NCBI GenBank assembly: GCA_958295755.1 | Contig: OY282367.1 | Span: 1,926,022 to 1,990,021 of the forward strand | Origin: an uncultured Acidimicrobiales bacterium | GTDB taxonomy: Bacteria; Actinomycetota; Acidimicrobiia; Acidimicrobiales; Hopanoidiivorantaceae | Direction of reading: 5' to 3' | DNA length: 64,000 bases | In this document: piece after piece, positions 25,581 to 33,876 of the stretch | How the letters are laid out: every line of letters begins with the position of its first letter | Position numbering within the stretch: the stretch's first letter is position 1 | Program-made: the position numbers and the translations under genes | The notes under the pieces: generated by a model | The model's database searches: none | Told to the model about the DNA's origin: nothing | Seen by the model: only the letters and a program-made list of their open reading frames with translations

Positions 25581-28500
25581 TTAGCTTAGAAGTTGCGCTA
25601 CTAACTTTTCTATTTGTTGGGCGGGGGGGTGGGTGGAGAGCCATTTTCGGAGTTCTCGGCGAGCCACGGTGATGGTGGTGGGTTTGTTGGTGGCGGCTCG
25701 GGTGGTGCGGATATTAGTGAGGTGGGTGGTGGCTTCAGTTGCAAGTTGGTTTCCAAGTTGGGCTAGGTTGGCGTGGAGGGAATTGTCGTTGTCGTATATG
25801 GGGATAGGGAGACGCCATAGGTGCTTGTGAAGATCGCGTGCGCCGAACTGACCTTTGGGCATAAATTTTTGGACAGCCTGCTCTAAGGTGTTGCTGTTGA
25901 TGATTGCTGCTAGATAATGGGCTTCTTCTAAGGTTTTGCATTTCACCCAGTAGAGCTTTGTATCTACGAGGGAAGTAGCTGATAGCAGTATTGCGGCAGT
26001 CGGACGACCAGATGTGGCATACAGTAGACGAATCTGGGCGTAGTCTTCAAGTTGCGCGCTAAGTTTTCCCATGTAGTCAAGATTGCCTAAGAGGTCAAGC
26101 TTATTGTTCAGATTCTTGTTGGCATTCCAAAGCTCGTTGATGATTCTCCACCGCTCTCGCATCCTGGGTTCCATCGATTTTGGATCAAGTCTGCAAATGG
26201 CATCGGTTGTATCAGAGGTATCTAACTTGCCTATAGCTTTCTCAGCAGACGAGTCGTCTCTATTTGCTCCAGCATTTTTTTCTGACTTTTCAGACAGATC
26301 CATCTGCGCTACGACTTTCTCTGTACCCTCTTTTCGCACTGGCAATACTGCTTTGCGGGGCTCTAGCAGTACATAGGGCGCAACTGTTTCTCCGAGGTAA
26401 ATATCCCAGATATGTTCTTCTTCAATTGGAACATTGACCAGTTCACGCGGCTGCAAGCTTTTCCACGGTTCTTTTTCCTGGCTAGAACGCTGAGATGAGA
26501 CTTTCTTAATTCTTGGGGTCAGAGCAGCAGCGGATTCTTGAACATCAACGAAATATAGAACCCTAGGAAATATGTCGGCACCTCTTCTGGCTCTTTTGCT
26601 GTACAGCGATGAGAACTTTGAGCTCTTGGCGAGCTGAATTTCTTCATAAGTGTATGGGCCACCTTCCTTACCAAGCCAACGACTTGCTACGCTTGCCAGA
26701 GATCTAGCTTGCTTCTTTTCTCGCTTAGCGAACACAACACACGATGCAATTGGGAAAAAAGTGTTGGGTTCAATTCGCTCAAGATCCCAAGGTTTAATCG
26801 CAGAAAGGTTTGCGAACAACCCTTGTCCGTGCCAAATACCACTCCTCCACTTTTCATACTGCCCTTGAGCGAGTGCGCTGTGAGGCAACACCATACCTGC
26901 CTTGCCACCTTTCTTCAAATATAAACCAAAGCAACGGGTATAAAACAAGCCAGCTATGTCTTGGTTCGCTGCGTTCTTGCCACCCACCCAAATTTTGTAG
27001 TCTTTCTTGCTCTGTCTTTCTAGCTCACTGCGGATAGTGGCTTCGGTTTTGTTATAGGTCAGCCATGGCGGGTTGCCGACAATCGCATCCACTTGGCCGT
27101 TCTCGCTCGCCAACCATACCGGGCGCACTAGATTGCGGGTGTAATACGCCCAGATGTGATTGCGACCTTCAGCGTGGAGGTCTTGCAGCTTGATGGCAGT
27201 CTCTTCTAGCATTTCTCTGTCAGAACCGCTTCGAGGAATGTCATTGTCATCAAGTGCGGTTTTCGGATCGCCACCATTGACTATCTCTTGCGAAAGCCCC
27301 AACATCACTCTGTCGAACCAATCTGGTTGCTCCACAAGTGCCCTCGGAAAGTCGAGGCGTCTAACACCGCCATTCTCTCCCACAGCTTCAGTGGCAGCAA
27401 CTGTGATTGTCACACGATCTTCAGCAAACAAGTCGCCAGGGTCAGTGCGCAGTTGCAGAGAGTCGCCTAGATACACGGGCACGATTAGGCTATCGCGCCC
27501 CGCTTTGGCGATGATTTCTCTTGCGGCTAGCACCCATGTGGCGCGGGCTAGATGCACCGACACAGGGTGCACATCTATGCCGATAACTGATTGTGTCAGC
27601 CCGTCTAAGATACGCTCGGGTGGGTGGCTGGTGGACTTGGCGGCGGTGATGTATTTCTGAACGGCGGCATAGAGGAAGGTGCCTGAACCGCAGGATGGGT
27701 CAAGCACACGCTGGTTAAGTGGGTCGGTCACAACCTCATCTACTACGGCTTTTGCCAGCCAGTCGGGTGTGTAGTATTCTCCTAGTCGTCGGCGGTCTTC
27801 TGTGGGGATGACCGACTGGTAGAGGATTCGAGCGAAGTCGTATTCAGCGTCAGTCCAGTCGAAACGGGCTACTCGGTCGGCGAGACCAACTATCCACTGC
27901 TCGCCGCCAACCTCGGCAGGCCATGCAAAGAAATCGCTGTCAATCACGCCTTGAACGCCAGTTTCGGAGCGAAACGCTTCGCCTGTAAGTAGCTTGGCGG
28001 CATCCAGCCTCGACTTCTCACGCAAGTCTATGCCGAACGCCGCTTGGACAGCCAAGCCAACAATGGCAGAAAGATAGGTGTGGCGTAGGAAAAGCTGATC
28101 TAAATCAGGCTCCTCTTTGACGCTGATACCGAGAGCAGCTGTGAGCAGGTCGGCCCAGAGTTGGCGTTTGACCGCGATGGTAGGGCTGGTGCGGTGAGCT
28201 TGGTAAAGACTTTCGAGGGCAGCTATCTCATTTTCAAAGCGAGGGCCGGGACCGAAAGAGCGGCGCACTTCCTCCTCGTTAGGTGGTCTGTCAGAGGACT
28301 CTATGGCTCGAGTCTCATTCAGTAGCCATTCGTAAAGGCGATAGCCGTCGTCTTTGCTACGGAGGGTGAAAACGTAGGGCTCGGTGAGGCGAGTTTTTTT
28401 GATATTCGGCAGTCGTAGCACCCAATACTTGCCATCGGTGAGCACGCCAAGTCGGTCGGGTTTGCCTGCAGCTTTGGCTTCGTCGATGTAGCGATCAAGT

Positions 28501-28808
28501 TGACTGATATGATCTTGGTCTGGTTCAATACCGGTGCCGATACGCCTTTTGGTCTCAATAATGAGACGTTCGGATTGGATGTCTATGCGGTCGACTTCTC
28601 CTTTGATGTCATCTCGGTCGGCCAACCTAGCTGTTGCCAGCCAATGAACAATCGCCCAGCGGATATTCTCCTCTCTATCCGCACTCTCGTGCTGCACAAG
28701 AATACTCGCCGTAGCTTCAAGGAGTTTCTCATCGCCCGGCAACAGGTGAGGCTTGGCGGCTAACTCCGTGTCATCAACCTCTTGGGTAGCTGTGCTAGAA
28801 GATGTCAT
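25581..28808 (-). CDS. Type IIG-like restriction-modification protein (Eco57I-class methylase)
   Basis: 1075 residues. Near residue 70, 'EVDRIDIQSERLIIETKRR' has the D...ExK pattern of a PD-(D/E)XK nuclease. An adenine methylase follows with motif I 'VLDPSCGSGTFLYAAV' (about 370) and motif IV 'DAIVGNPPWLTYNK' (about 577). The C-terminal part ('YWVKCKTLEEAHYLAAIINS', 'GQFGARDLHKHLWRLPIP') resembles the target-recognition end of type IIG enzymes. One chain could therefore cut and methylate (N6-adenine). No separate specificity or endonuclease gene is adjacent. The 120-bp repeat copy B begins 26 bases upstream of its start. Confidence 0.85.
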   Translation of the reverse strand: MTSSSTATQEVDDTELAAKPHLLPGDEKLLEATASILVQHESADREENIRWAIVHWLATARLADRDDIKGEVDRIDIQSERLIIETKRRIGTGIEPDQDHISQLDRYIDEAKAAGKPDRLGVLTDGKYWVLRLPNIKKTRLTEPYVFTLRSKDDGYRLYEWLLNETRAIESSDRPPNEEEVRRSFGPGPRFENEIAALESLYQAHRTSPTIAVKRQLWADLLTAALGISVKEEPDLDQLFLRHTYLSAIVGLAVQAAFGIDLREKSRLDAAKLLTGEAFRSETGVQGVIDSDFFAWPAEVGGEQWIVGLADRVARFDWTDAEYDFARILYQSVIPTEDRRRLGEYYTPDWLAKAVVDEVVTDPLNQRVLDPSCGSGTFLYAAVQKYITAAKSTSHPPERILDGLTQSVIGIDVHPVSVHLARATWVLAAREIIAKAGRDSLIVPVYLGDSLQLRTDPGDLFAEDRVTITVAATEAVGENGGVRRLDFPRALVEQPDWFDRVMLGLSQEIVNGGDPKTALDDNDIPRSGSDREMLEETAIKLQDLHAEGRNHIWAYYTRNLVRPVWLASENGQVDAIVGNPPWLTYNKTEATIRSELERQSKKDYKIWVGGKNAANQDIAGLFYTRCFGLYLKKGGKAGMVLPHSALAQGQYEKWRSGIWHGQGLFANLSAIKPWDLERIEPNTFFPIASCVVFAKREKKQARSLASVASRWLGKEGGPYTYEEIQLAKSSKFSSLYSKRARRGADIFPRVLYFVDVQESAAALTPRIKKVSSQRSSQEKEPWKSLQPRELVNVPIEEEHIWDIYLGETVAPYVLLEPRKAVLPVRKEGTEKVVAQMDLSEKSEKNAGANRDDSSAEKAIGKLDTSDTTDAICRLDPKSMEPRMRERWRIINELWNANKNLNNKLDLLGNLDYMGKLSAQLEDYAQIRLLYATSGRPTAAILLSATSLVDTKLYWVKCKTLEEAHYLAAIINSNTLEQAVQKFMPKGQFGARDLHKHLWRLPIPIYDNDNSLHANLAQLGNQLATEATTHLTNIRTTRAATNKPTTITVARRELRKWLSTHPPAQQIEKLVAQLLS

Positions 28809-28833
28809 AGCACTAAATCTGCTGGAAGGCTCA

Positions 28834-28953
28834 TTGCTAAAAACTTAATTCAATCATTCATTTATATTAAGTTTATCTAGGTTTATCAAAAAAACTTAAA
28901 CCTGCATAAACTCAATTGAATTGCTCAAAACCATTGAATTCATAGGGTTTTCA
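28834..28953. repeat. 120-bp repeat with hairpin, copy B
   Basis: Direct-repeat partner of 22780-22899. It lies between the start of the type IIG gene and the truncated membrane-protein gene. The two copies bracket about 6 kb that includes the DUF2442/DUF4160 pair 2, the coiled-coil protein and the type IIG gene. Confidence 0.9.
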
Positions 28954-28960
28954 TAAAAAA

Positions 28961-29101
28961 ATGCTAAGTCTCATGCGAAACCTAGCAGAAGAGCTCCATA
29001 GCCATAACTATCTGCGTGGACAGAAACTTCAGACAAGCTACCGCATATGGCTCGCGTCCCTGCTCGTCGCGGTTCTTCTGCTAGTATTGGCATATGCTTG
29101 A
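28961..29101 (+). pseudogene. Truncated copy of the cassette membrane protein
   Basis: 46 codons from ATG 28961: the end 'RGQKLQTSYRIWLASLLVAV' aligns with the last 40 residues of the 177-residue protein ('RGQLLCRSYQIWLISLLSAT'). The N-terminal 130 residues and the upstream 50-bp element are missing, replaced by the 120-bp repeat seven bases upstream. It could still be translated as a one-TM peptide; I treat it as a remnant. Confidence 0.65.
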
Positions 29102-29114
29102 GAGGATATCCAAT

Positions 29115-29291
29115 ATGGGCAAAATCAAACAAAAAATGAGATTCAAGCTTCGGAAGGCTAACTCTTCCGTTGAAGACAAAGCCGAAACTCCTGAGAAAGC
29201 AGAATTGCCACAGGGCAGTGTTGTTGACGAGTCACAGCATCAAGAAGTGCGAAGGGGCTATACCAAAGTAAAGGTCTACGCAGGGTATTGA
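29115..29291 (+). CDS. Small basic protein ending VYAGY, copy B
   Basis: 58 residues from ATG 29115, chosen for GAGAGGA upstream and for similarity of 'MGKIKQKMRFKLRKAN' to the N-terminus of copy A. Acidic middle, ending 'RRGYTKVKVYAGY'. The stop overlaps a TTG; ridA most likely starts at the second TTG, six bases after the stop. Unknown family. In this copy the downstream partner is a core gene, which suggests this is the ancestral location of the cassette. Confidence 0.6.
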   Translation: MGKIKQKMRFKLRKANSSVEDKAETPEKAELPQGSVVDESQHQEVRRGYTKVKVYAGY

Positions 29292-29296
29292 TTCTC

Positions 29297-29761
29297 TTGA
29301 CCGTAGAAGACAAACTTGCTGAGATGGGGGTGGTTATTCCCGACCCGAAACCAGCTTTGGGGAGCTATGTGCCTGCTGTGCAGACGGGGAACCTTGTGTT
29401 TATTTCGGGGAATCTGCCTATTCAGGCTGATGGCTCTATGTTGCACCCTGGCAAGTTGGGGGAAGATGTGAGCGTGGAGGAAGGCTATGCTGCTGCTCGG
29501 CAGTGTGCGATCAACTGTCTTTCAGCTGCTAAAGGCGTCATCGGCGACCTCAACAAGGTGCAACAGGTGGTGAAACTGCGGGTGCTCGTCAACAGTGCCC
29601 CCGACTTCACCGACCAACCTGCCGTAGCCAACGGAGCATCCGATTTGCTGATGGAGCTTTTTGGTGAAGAATCCGGCAAACACGCACGGGCCGCCGTAGG
29701 CGTAGCCTCACTGCCATTGGGAGTGTCGGTAGAAGCTGAGCTAGTGCTTGAAGTAGCCTAA
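29297..29761 (+). CDS. ridA: RidA/YjgF-family protein
   Basis: 154 residues, trimeric RidA-like fold. 'LGSYVPAVQTGNLVFISGNL' and 'QCAINCLSAAKGVIGDL' match the longer actinobacterial YjgF subgroup; the C-terminus 'HARAAVGVASLPLGVSVEAE' has the conserved Arg and the PLG-V-E motif. Deaminates reactive enamine/imine intermediates from PLP enzymes. I start at TTG 29297 (MTVEDKLAEMG), which gives the usual N-terminus; a TTG at 29288 overlaps the stop of the small basic gene. Convergent with the permease gene; the stops overlap. Confidence 0.88.
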   Translation: MTVEDKLAEMGVVIPDPKPALGSYVPAVQTGNLVFISGNLPIQADGSMLHPGKLGEDVSVEEGYAAARQCAINCLSAAKGVIGDLNKVQQVVKLRVLVNSAPDFTDQPAVANGASDLLMELFGEESGKHARAAVGVASLPLGVSVEAELVLEVA

Positions 29762-31383
29762 ACATCGCCCCAGAATCGCACTCGTCTAACCAGCAGGAAC
29801 CAAGTCAGCACGGCACTTAGAGCTACCAACACTAGAGACTCTAACCCGGCTTGGGCGAAGGCTAGCTCTTCGGCGGCTGTCCAGATGCGGATAGACAGAG
29901 TGTCAAAACCGATGGGATGCAAAAGCAAGGTAATAGGTAGCTCTTTCATCGTGGAGAGCAACACTAAACCTGCGCCAGCCAGCAAGCCAGGCGACATCAA
30001 AGGCAAATCAACCCTAAAAAATCGTCTGACACGCTTGGCACCCAAAGTGTGAGAGACTTCTTCTAGCGGTCTTGGCACTGTCTCAACTGCTGTTTCGCTC
30101 ACACGGGCAGCTTGTGCTCCGAAATGCAGCGAATACGCCAGCACAAGTAGCGGTAGCGACTGATAGAAACTCACAAGCGGGCTATGCAACACCCAGAAAG
30201 AAAACGCCAAAGCTATCACAAGCCCCGGCAACGCAAAACCCGTCACCACCAGGTTAGAGCAAATCGCCCCTAGCTTTGAGCGATATCTAGCGGTAAGGCG
30301 GGCAAGCGGTAGCATCGCAGCCACAGCCACCAAAGCTGTGATCAAACCGATGGACAAGGTATTGCGAGCGGGCTCTAGTATGTTGTCGAAACTGAGGGCA
30401 AGCGGGCCGGTGATGCGACCTCGGTTGGCGATGCCTCGCACCACCCAAAAGCCCATCACGGCAAGCGGGCCGATGAGAGCGACACCTATCCAACCCACAA
30501 CTGCTGCCATCGCAGGCCATCGCCAACGCCCCAGTAGGACTGTGCGAGCAGGTCGCAGGCGAGATGGCGGAGCTGTGCTACTTCCCAAACTTGAAAGCCG
30601 CCGCTCGGCCACAACCACCACAAGTGCCAGCACTGCTAGCAACAGCCCGTGAGCAATAGAAGTGGCTTGATCAATGAGACGATTGGAAAAAATAGAACGA
30701 GTCAAAGTGTTATAGCGCAACAGAGCTACGGCACCGAAGTCGCTCACCGTGTAGAGAAATACGAGCAAGCTTCCGGCGGAAATAGCAGTCACGCTCTGAG
30801 GCAACACCACACTGAAAAACACCGAAAACGGTCGCCGCCCCAGCAGCCTTGCGCTCTCTTCCAACGAATGCGGAAGAGTGGCGAGGCGGGCGCGAACGGG
30901 CAAATACACATACGGATAGGTAAACAAGGTGAGCACAGCCCACGCCCCCCAGAATCCGTCAATGCGAGGCACGCTGGCGATGCCGAAGGGCGACAGCAAC
31001 TCTTCTATGAGGCCGCCTTTGGCGAATCCGGCGAGTAAAGCGATAGCCCCCACAAATGAAGGAAAAGCCAGAGGCAGCGGAGCAAGAACCGACCATACTC
31101 TGCGGCCCGGCAAGTCGGTGCGGGCGAGCATCCACGCCAGCCAAGTGGCGACAACTGCAGCAGCGACCGACACCGACAAAGCCAAAAAGATAGTGTTGCG
31201 GAGCGGCCCCCAAGCTTGTGAAAAGTTGTCGCTCCAAGTAACACTGAGGTCGAAACTACGCCAGATGAGATAGCCGAACGGCGTTACAAATACAACGGCG
31301 AGGGCAACGCTCCACACGGAAAGCCCCCCATAGACCATACGAGAGCCGACTACCCGGGGCCTGGATTTTATAGCCTGAGGCAT
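29758..31383 (-). CDS. fbpB: Iron(III) ABC transporter permease (double-domain)
   Basis: 541 residues with about twelve TM spans in two homologous halves. Each half has the EAA-type loop that docks on the ATPase: 'EESARLLGRRPFSVFFSVVL' and 'EEVSHTLGAKRVRRFFRVDL'. This fused two-domain form is typical of FbpB/FutB/ThiP permeases. It imports the ferric ion delivered by the binding protein. Follows the ATPase gene by 36 bases on the same strand and is presumably co-transcribed from the iron-box promoter upstream of that gene. Confidence 0.9.
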   Translation of the reverse strand: MPQAIKSRPRVVGSRMVYGGLSVWSVALAVVFVTPFGYLIWRSFDLSVTWSDNFSQAWGPLRNTIFLALSVSVAAAVVATWLAWMLARTDLPGRRVWSVLAPLPLAFPSFVGAIALLAGFAKGGLIEELLSPFGIASVPRIDGFWGAWAVLTLFTYPYVYLPVRARLATLPHSLEESARLLGRRPFSVFFSVVLPQSVTAISAGSLLVFLYTVSDFGAVALLRYNTLTRSIFSNRLIDQATSIAHGLLLAVLALVVVVAERRLSSLGSSTAPPSRLRPARTVLLGRWRWPAMAAVVGWIGVALIGPLAVMGFWVVRGIANRGRITGPLALSFDNILEPARNTLSIGLITALVAVAAMLPLARLTARYRSKLGAICSNLVVTGFALPGLVIALAFSFWVLHSPLVSFYQSLPLLVLAYSLHFGAQAARVSETAVETVPRPLEEVSHTLGAKRVRRFFRVDLPLMSPGLLAGAGLVLLSTMKELPITLLLHPIGFDTLSIRIWTAAEELAFAQAGLESLVLVALSAVLTWFLLVRRVRFWGDV

Positions 31384-31419
31384 TGGAGTTGGAAGAAGTG
31401 GCTGGCTACCAACCTACGG

Positions 31420-32601
31420 TTAGCCTCCCTCGGCGGGGAATGCCGTGGTGGGCGGGCCAACATACGCAAGAGCGACTTCGGCACCGTGATCAAACTGCGG
31501 AGACGACCCGGGCACTAGCACCTTCAACATTTTTTGGTTGTCGGTGAGTTTGACAGCATACATAGTGTCATGTCCGTGATATTCCACTAGCTCTACTTTG
31601 GCTTCTTTGCCGTCAAATAGCTGCAGATGCTCGGGACGTACGAGGACATTCACAGAGCTGTTGGAGTTATAAGAGCTGTCAGAGCTGTCTTCCACGTTGC
31701 CCAAAGTTCCATTGGTAGTGCTGACAGTGCTGCTTTCCAGCAACTCAATGTCGCCTATGCAGGTGCTGGCGGTGGTGCCTTGCACTGTGGCTGGCAACAT
31801 GTTGGCGTGTCCTACGAATAAGCCCACCCACGGCGAGGCAGGCTGCCGGTAGAGCACCGACGGGCGGTCGTGCTGCACTATCTGTCTGTCTTTCATCACA
31901 ACTACTTCTTCGCCGATGACAAAAGCTTCTTCTTGGTCGTGCGTCACAAAAACTGCTGTGGTGCCCAAAGTGTGGAGTAGCTCGTGCACTTCCGAGCGCA
32001 CTTCTATCCGCAGTGAAGTGTCTAAACTAGCGAACGGCTCGTCAAACAAGATGACTTCTGGGCGAGGCACGAGCGCACGAGCCAGAGCTACTCGTTGCTG
32101 CTGCCCGCCCGAAAGTTGATGTGGGCGGCGGTGCTCTAGCCCTTCCAAATTGACGAGAGCGATGGCTTCTTCAACGATTTCTCTGTTGCGCCGATGACCG
32201 GGCCGCAGTCCGTATGCCACATTCTTGAACACCGACATATGCGGGAAGAGAGCCAAGTCTTGAAATACCATTCCGATGCGCCGATGTCGAACATCTATAT
32301 AGGTGCCGCCTCCCGTAAGCAGTTCTTCGCCACGCCAAATTTCGCCTTTGTCGGGGCGTTCCAGACCGGCGATGAGCCTCAGCAGAGTAGTTTTGCCACA
32401 TCCGCTGGGGCCGAGCAGAACGAGCGTGGCGGCACGAGGCACCGAGAAGGTGATGTCTTCCAAAACGGGCACCGAGCCGAACGATTTGGAGACGCCCACC
32501 ACAGAGAGCATCGGATCGTGCGATGTCATCACGGTTGGATCATGCGATGTCATTGCGGTTGGATCGTGCGATGTCATTGCGGTTGGATCATGCGATGTCA
32601 T
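31420..32601 (-). CDS. fbpC: Iron(III) ABC transporter ATP-binding protein
   Basis: 393 residues. Walker A 'LLGPSGCGKTTLLRL', signature 'LSGGQQQRVALARAL', Walker B 'EVILFDEPFASLD', switch 'VFVTHDQEEAF', then a TOBE-like regulatory domain with a Ser/Asn-rich insert ('SSDSSYNSNSSVNV'). The N-terminus is unusual: MTSHDPTA occurs three times and a fourth, altered copy precedes the normal start region 'MLSVVGVSKSFG'. Each copy carries its own ATG, so several starts are possible. A promoter with iron box lies immediately upstream and predicts a leaderless message from the first ATG. Confidence 0.92.
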   Translation of the reverse strand: MTSHDPTAMTSHDPTAMTSHDPTVMTSHDPMLSVVGVSKSFGSVPVLEDITFSVPRAATLVLLGPSGCGKTTLLRLIAGLERPDKGEIWRGEELLTGGGTYIDVRHRRIGMVFQDLALFPHMSVFKNVAYGLRPGHRRNREIVEEAIALVNLEGLEHRRPHQLSGGQQQRVALARALVPRPEVILFDEPFASLDTSLRIEVRSEVHELLHTLGTTAVFVTHDQEEAFVIGEEVVVMKDRQIVQHDRPSVLYRQPASPWVGLFVGHANMLPATVQGTTASTCIGDIELLESSTVSTTNGTLGNVEDSSDSSYNSNSSVNVLVRPEHLQLFDGKEAKVELVEYHGHDTMYAVKLTDNQKMLKVLVPGSSPQFDHGAEVALAYVGPPTTAFPAEGG

Positions 32602-32606
32602 TGCGG
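32519..32606 (-). repeat. 24-bp tandem repeat over the fbpC start
   Basis: Three full 24-bp units plus 16 bases of a fourth. Each encodes MTSHDPTx and so offers an in-frame ATG. Units differ at one to three positions. Not a CRISPR: there are no spacers. Confidence 0.92.
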
Positions 32607-32607
32607 T

Positions 32608-32639
32608 TAATGTTAGTCAAAGTTAACAATAAATGTCAA
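32608..32639 (-). promoter_or_regulatory. Leaderless promoter with DtxR/IdeR-type box (fbpC-fbpB)
   Basis: On the minus strand TTGACA (32639-32634), an 18-base spacer and TAACAT (32615-32610) precede the first ATG by 8 bases. The 19-mer TAATGTTAGTCAAAGTTAA (plus strand, 32608-32626) overlaps the -10 box and agrees with the iron-box consensus TTAGGTTAGSCTAACCTAA at about 13 positions. Iron-bound DtxR/IdeR would block transcription. Confidence 0.7.
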
Positions 32640-32720
32640 CCCTGCTTTACGAGCAGTGCTAGATGTGCTGCCTGCTGTCACATGCTGCTCTATACTGCTG
32701 CTCTGTGCTATTGCTCTGTG

Positions 32721-33839
32721 CTATTGCTCTATGCCGCTAGCTTGGATGAGGTTCAATGTGCGTTCCAAGCCGCCAGTGAGGTTGCCGAAATCAATCGCTG
32801 CAGTCGTGAGCTCGGGGCGGGGCGGCAACTCAGGCAAGGCTGAAACTCCGGCTACCAGCGGATATTCCTTTGTCTCTGTGGCGAAGTAGGTTTGAGCTTC
32901 TTCGTTTAGCAAGAATCTAAGCAGTCGCTCGGCGTTGCCACGATTATCAGACGAGTCGAGCACGGCACCAGCTGTGACAATCACGAGCGAGCCGATGTCG
33001 TCAGGAGCGAAATAGTGATTCACACCCGTAGCGTTGGGTTCTTCGCCTAGTCGGCGGAGCAAATAGTAGTGGTTCACGAGGCCCATATCAACCTCGCCTC
33101 GCACAACAGCATCAACTATTGCTGAGTTCTTGGCGTAGTTCGGCGAGTTGTTGTCGGCCATGCCCTTGAGCCAATCGGCTGTAACATCATCGCCCTGAGA
33201 TGTGCGCATGCCAGTGATGAAATCTTGGAATGAGCTGTTCTGCGGGGCAACCCCAATACGGCCGCTGTATTTCGGATCGGTCAGCGCAAACACAGAATCA
33301 GGCAAGTCATCCTGTGATACCAAGTTGGGGTTGTAGACGAGCACCCGCTGGCGACCGGTCAGCCCCACCCAGTTGCCATCGGGCGAGCGGGTAGTTTCAG
33401 GGTGAAGACTCAAAAGCGAATCTGGCAAGGCACGCAGACGGTCCCTGCCATTGAGAAAGCCGATGGCACCGGGGCTTTGCGAAATGAACACATCGGCAGG
33501 CGAGTTTGAGCCTTCAGTGTCTATGAGAAGAGCCAAGTCGGCTGAGTTGCCGTAGCGGACATTCACAGTGATGCCTGTCTCCGCTTCAAACCGCTCGATG
33601 ATCGGGCCGATGAGCGACTCGTTGCGGCCGGAATAAAGTGTGATGGAATTGTCGGAGTCGTCACCGCAGCCTGCTAGGAGTGTGGTAGCTAGTGCTACTA
33701 CCAACACCACTGCCAACAGTGCTGTGCTGCGAGCAGCAATGTGACGAGCTGGGCGACAGACAGCAATGCGGCGAGCCGACCGGCAGGTAGCACGATACTT
33801 GGGATTGTTGTGTTTGTAAAGAAGGTTTGGGTTTTCCAT
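32721..33839 (-). CDS. fbpA: Iron(III) ABC transporter substrate-binding lipoprotein
   Basis: 372 residues. A long Arg-rich N-region precedes the hydrophobic 'ALLAVVLVVALATTLLAGC' with lipobox LAGC, so it is a lipoprotein anchored outside the membrane. The mature part has the ferric-binding fold: 'ITLYSGRNESLIGPIIERFE' and the double Tyr 'VNHYYLLRR' that ligates Fe3+ in FbpA-type proteins. The order fbpA-fbpC-fbpB is preserved, but about 120 bases with a second promoter separate fbpA from fbpC. The N-region contains a repeated CRxARxIA pattern, which lengthens the signal peptide. Confidence 0.92.
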   Translation of the reverse strand: MENPNLLYKHNNPKYRATCRSARRIAVCRPARHIAARSTALLAVVLVVALATTLLAGCGDDSDNSITLYSGRNESLIGPIIERFEAETGITVNVRYGNSADLALLIDTEGSNSPADVFISQSPGAIGFLNGRDRLRALPDSLLSLHPETTRSPDGNWVGLTGRQRVLVYNPNLVSQDDLPDSVFALTDPKYSGRIGVAPQNSSFQDFITGMRTSQGDDVTADWLKGMADNNSPNYAKNSAIVDAVVRGEVDMGLVNHYYLLRRLGEEPNATGVNHYFAPDDIGSLVIVTAGAVLDSSDNRGNAERLLRFLLNEEAQTYFATETKEYPLVAGVSALPELPPRPELTTAAIDFGNLTGGLERTLNLIQASGIEQ

Positions 33840-33844
33840 AACAC

Positions 33845-33876
33845 TAATGTTAGCCTAAGTTAACATTATTTGTCAA
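33845..33876 (-). promoter_or_regulatory. Leaderless promoter with DtxR/IdeR-type box (fbpA)
   Basis: Minus strand: TTGACA (33876-33871), 18-base spacer, TAACAT (33852-33847), then 7 bases to ATG. TTAACTTAGGCTAACATTA (33863-33845) matches the DtxR/IdeR consensus at about 15 of 19 positions and covers the -10 box. Same geometry as the fbpC promoter, so both genes should respond to iron. Confidence 0.8.

Noticed and set aside
32519..32606. Possible CRISPR-like array (24-bp repeats)
   Set aside because: Repeats are directly adjacent without spacers and encode an in-frame MTSHDPTA peptide.
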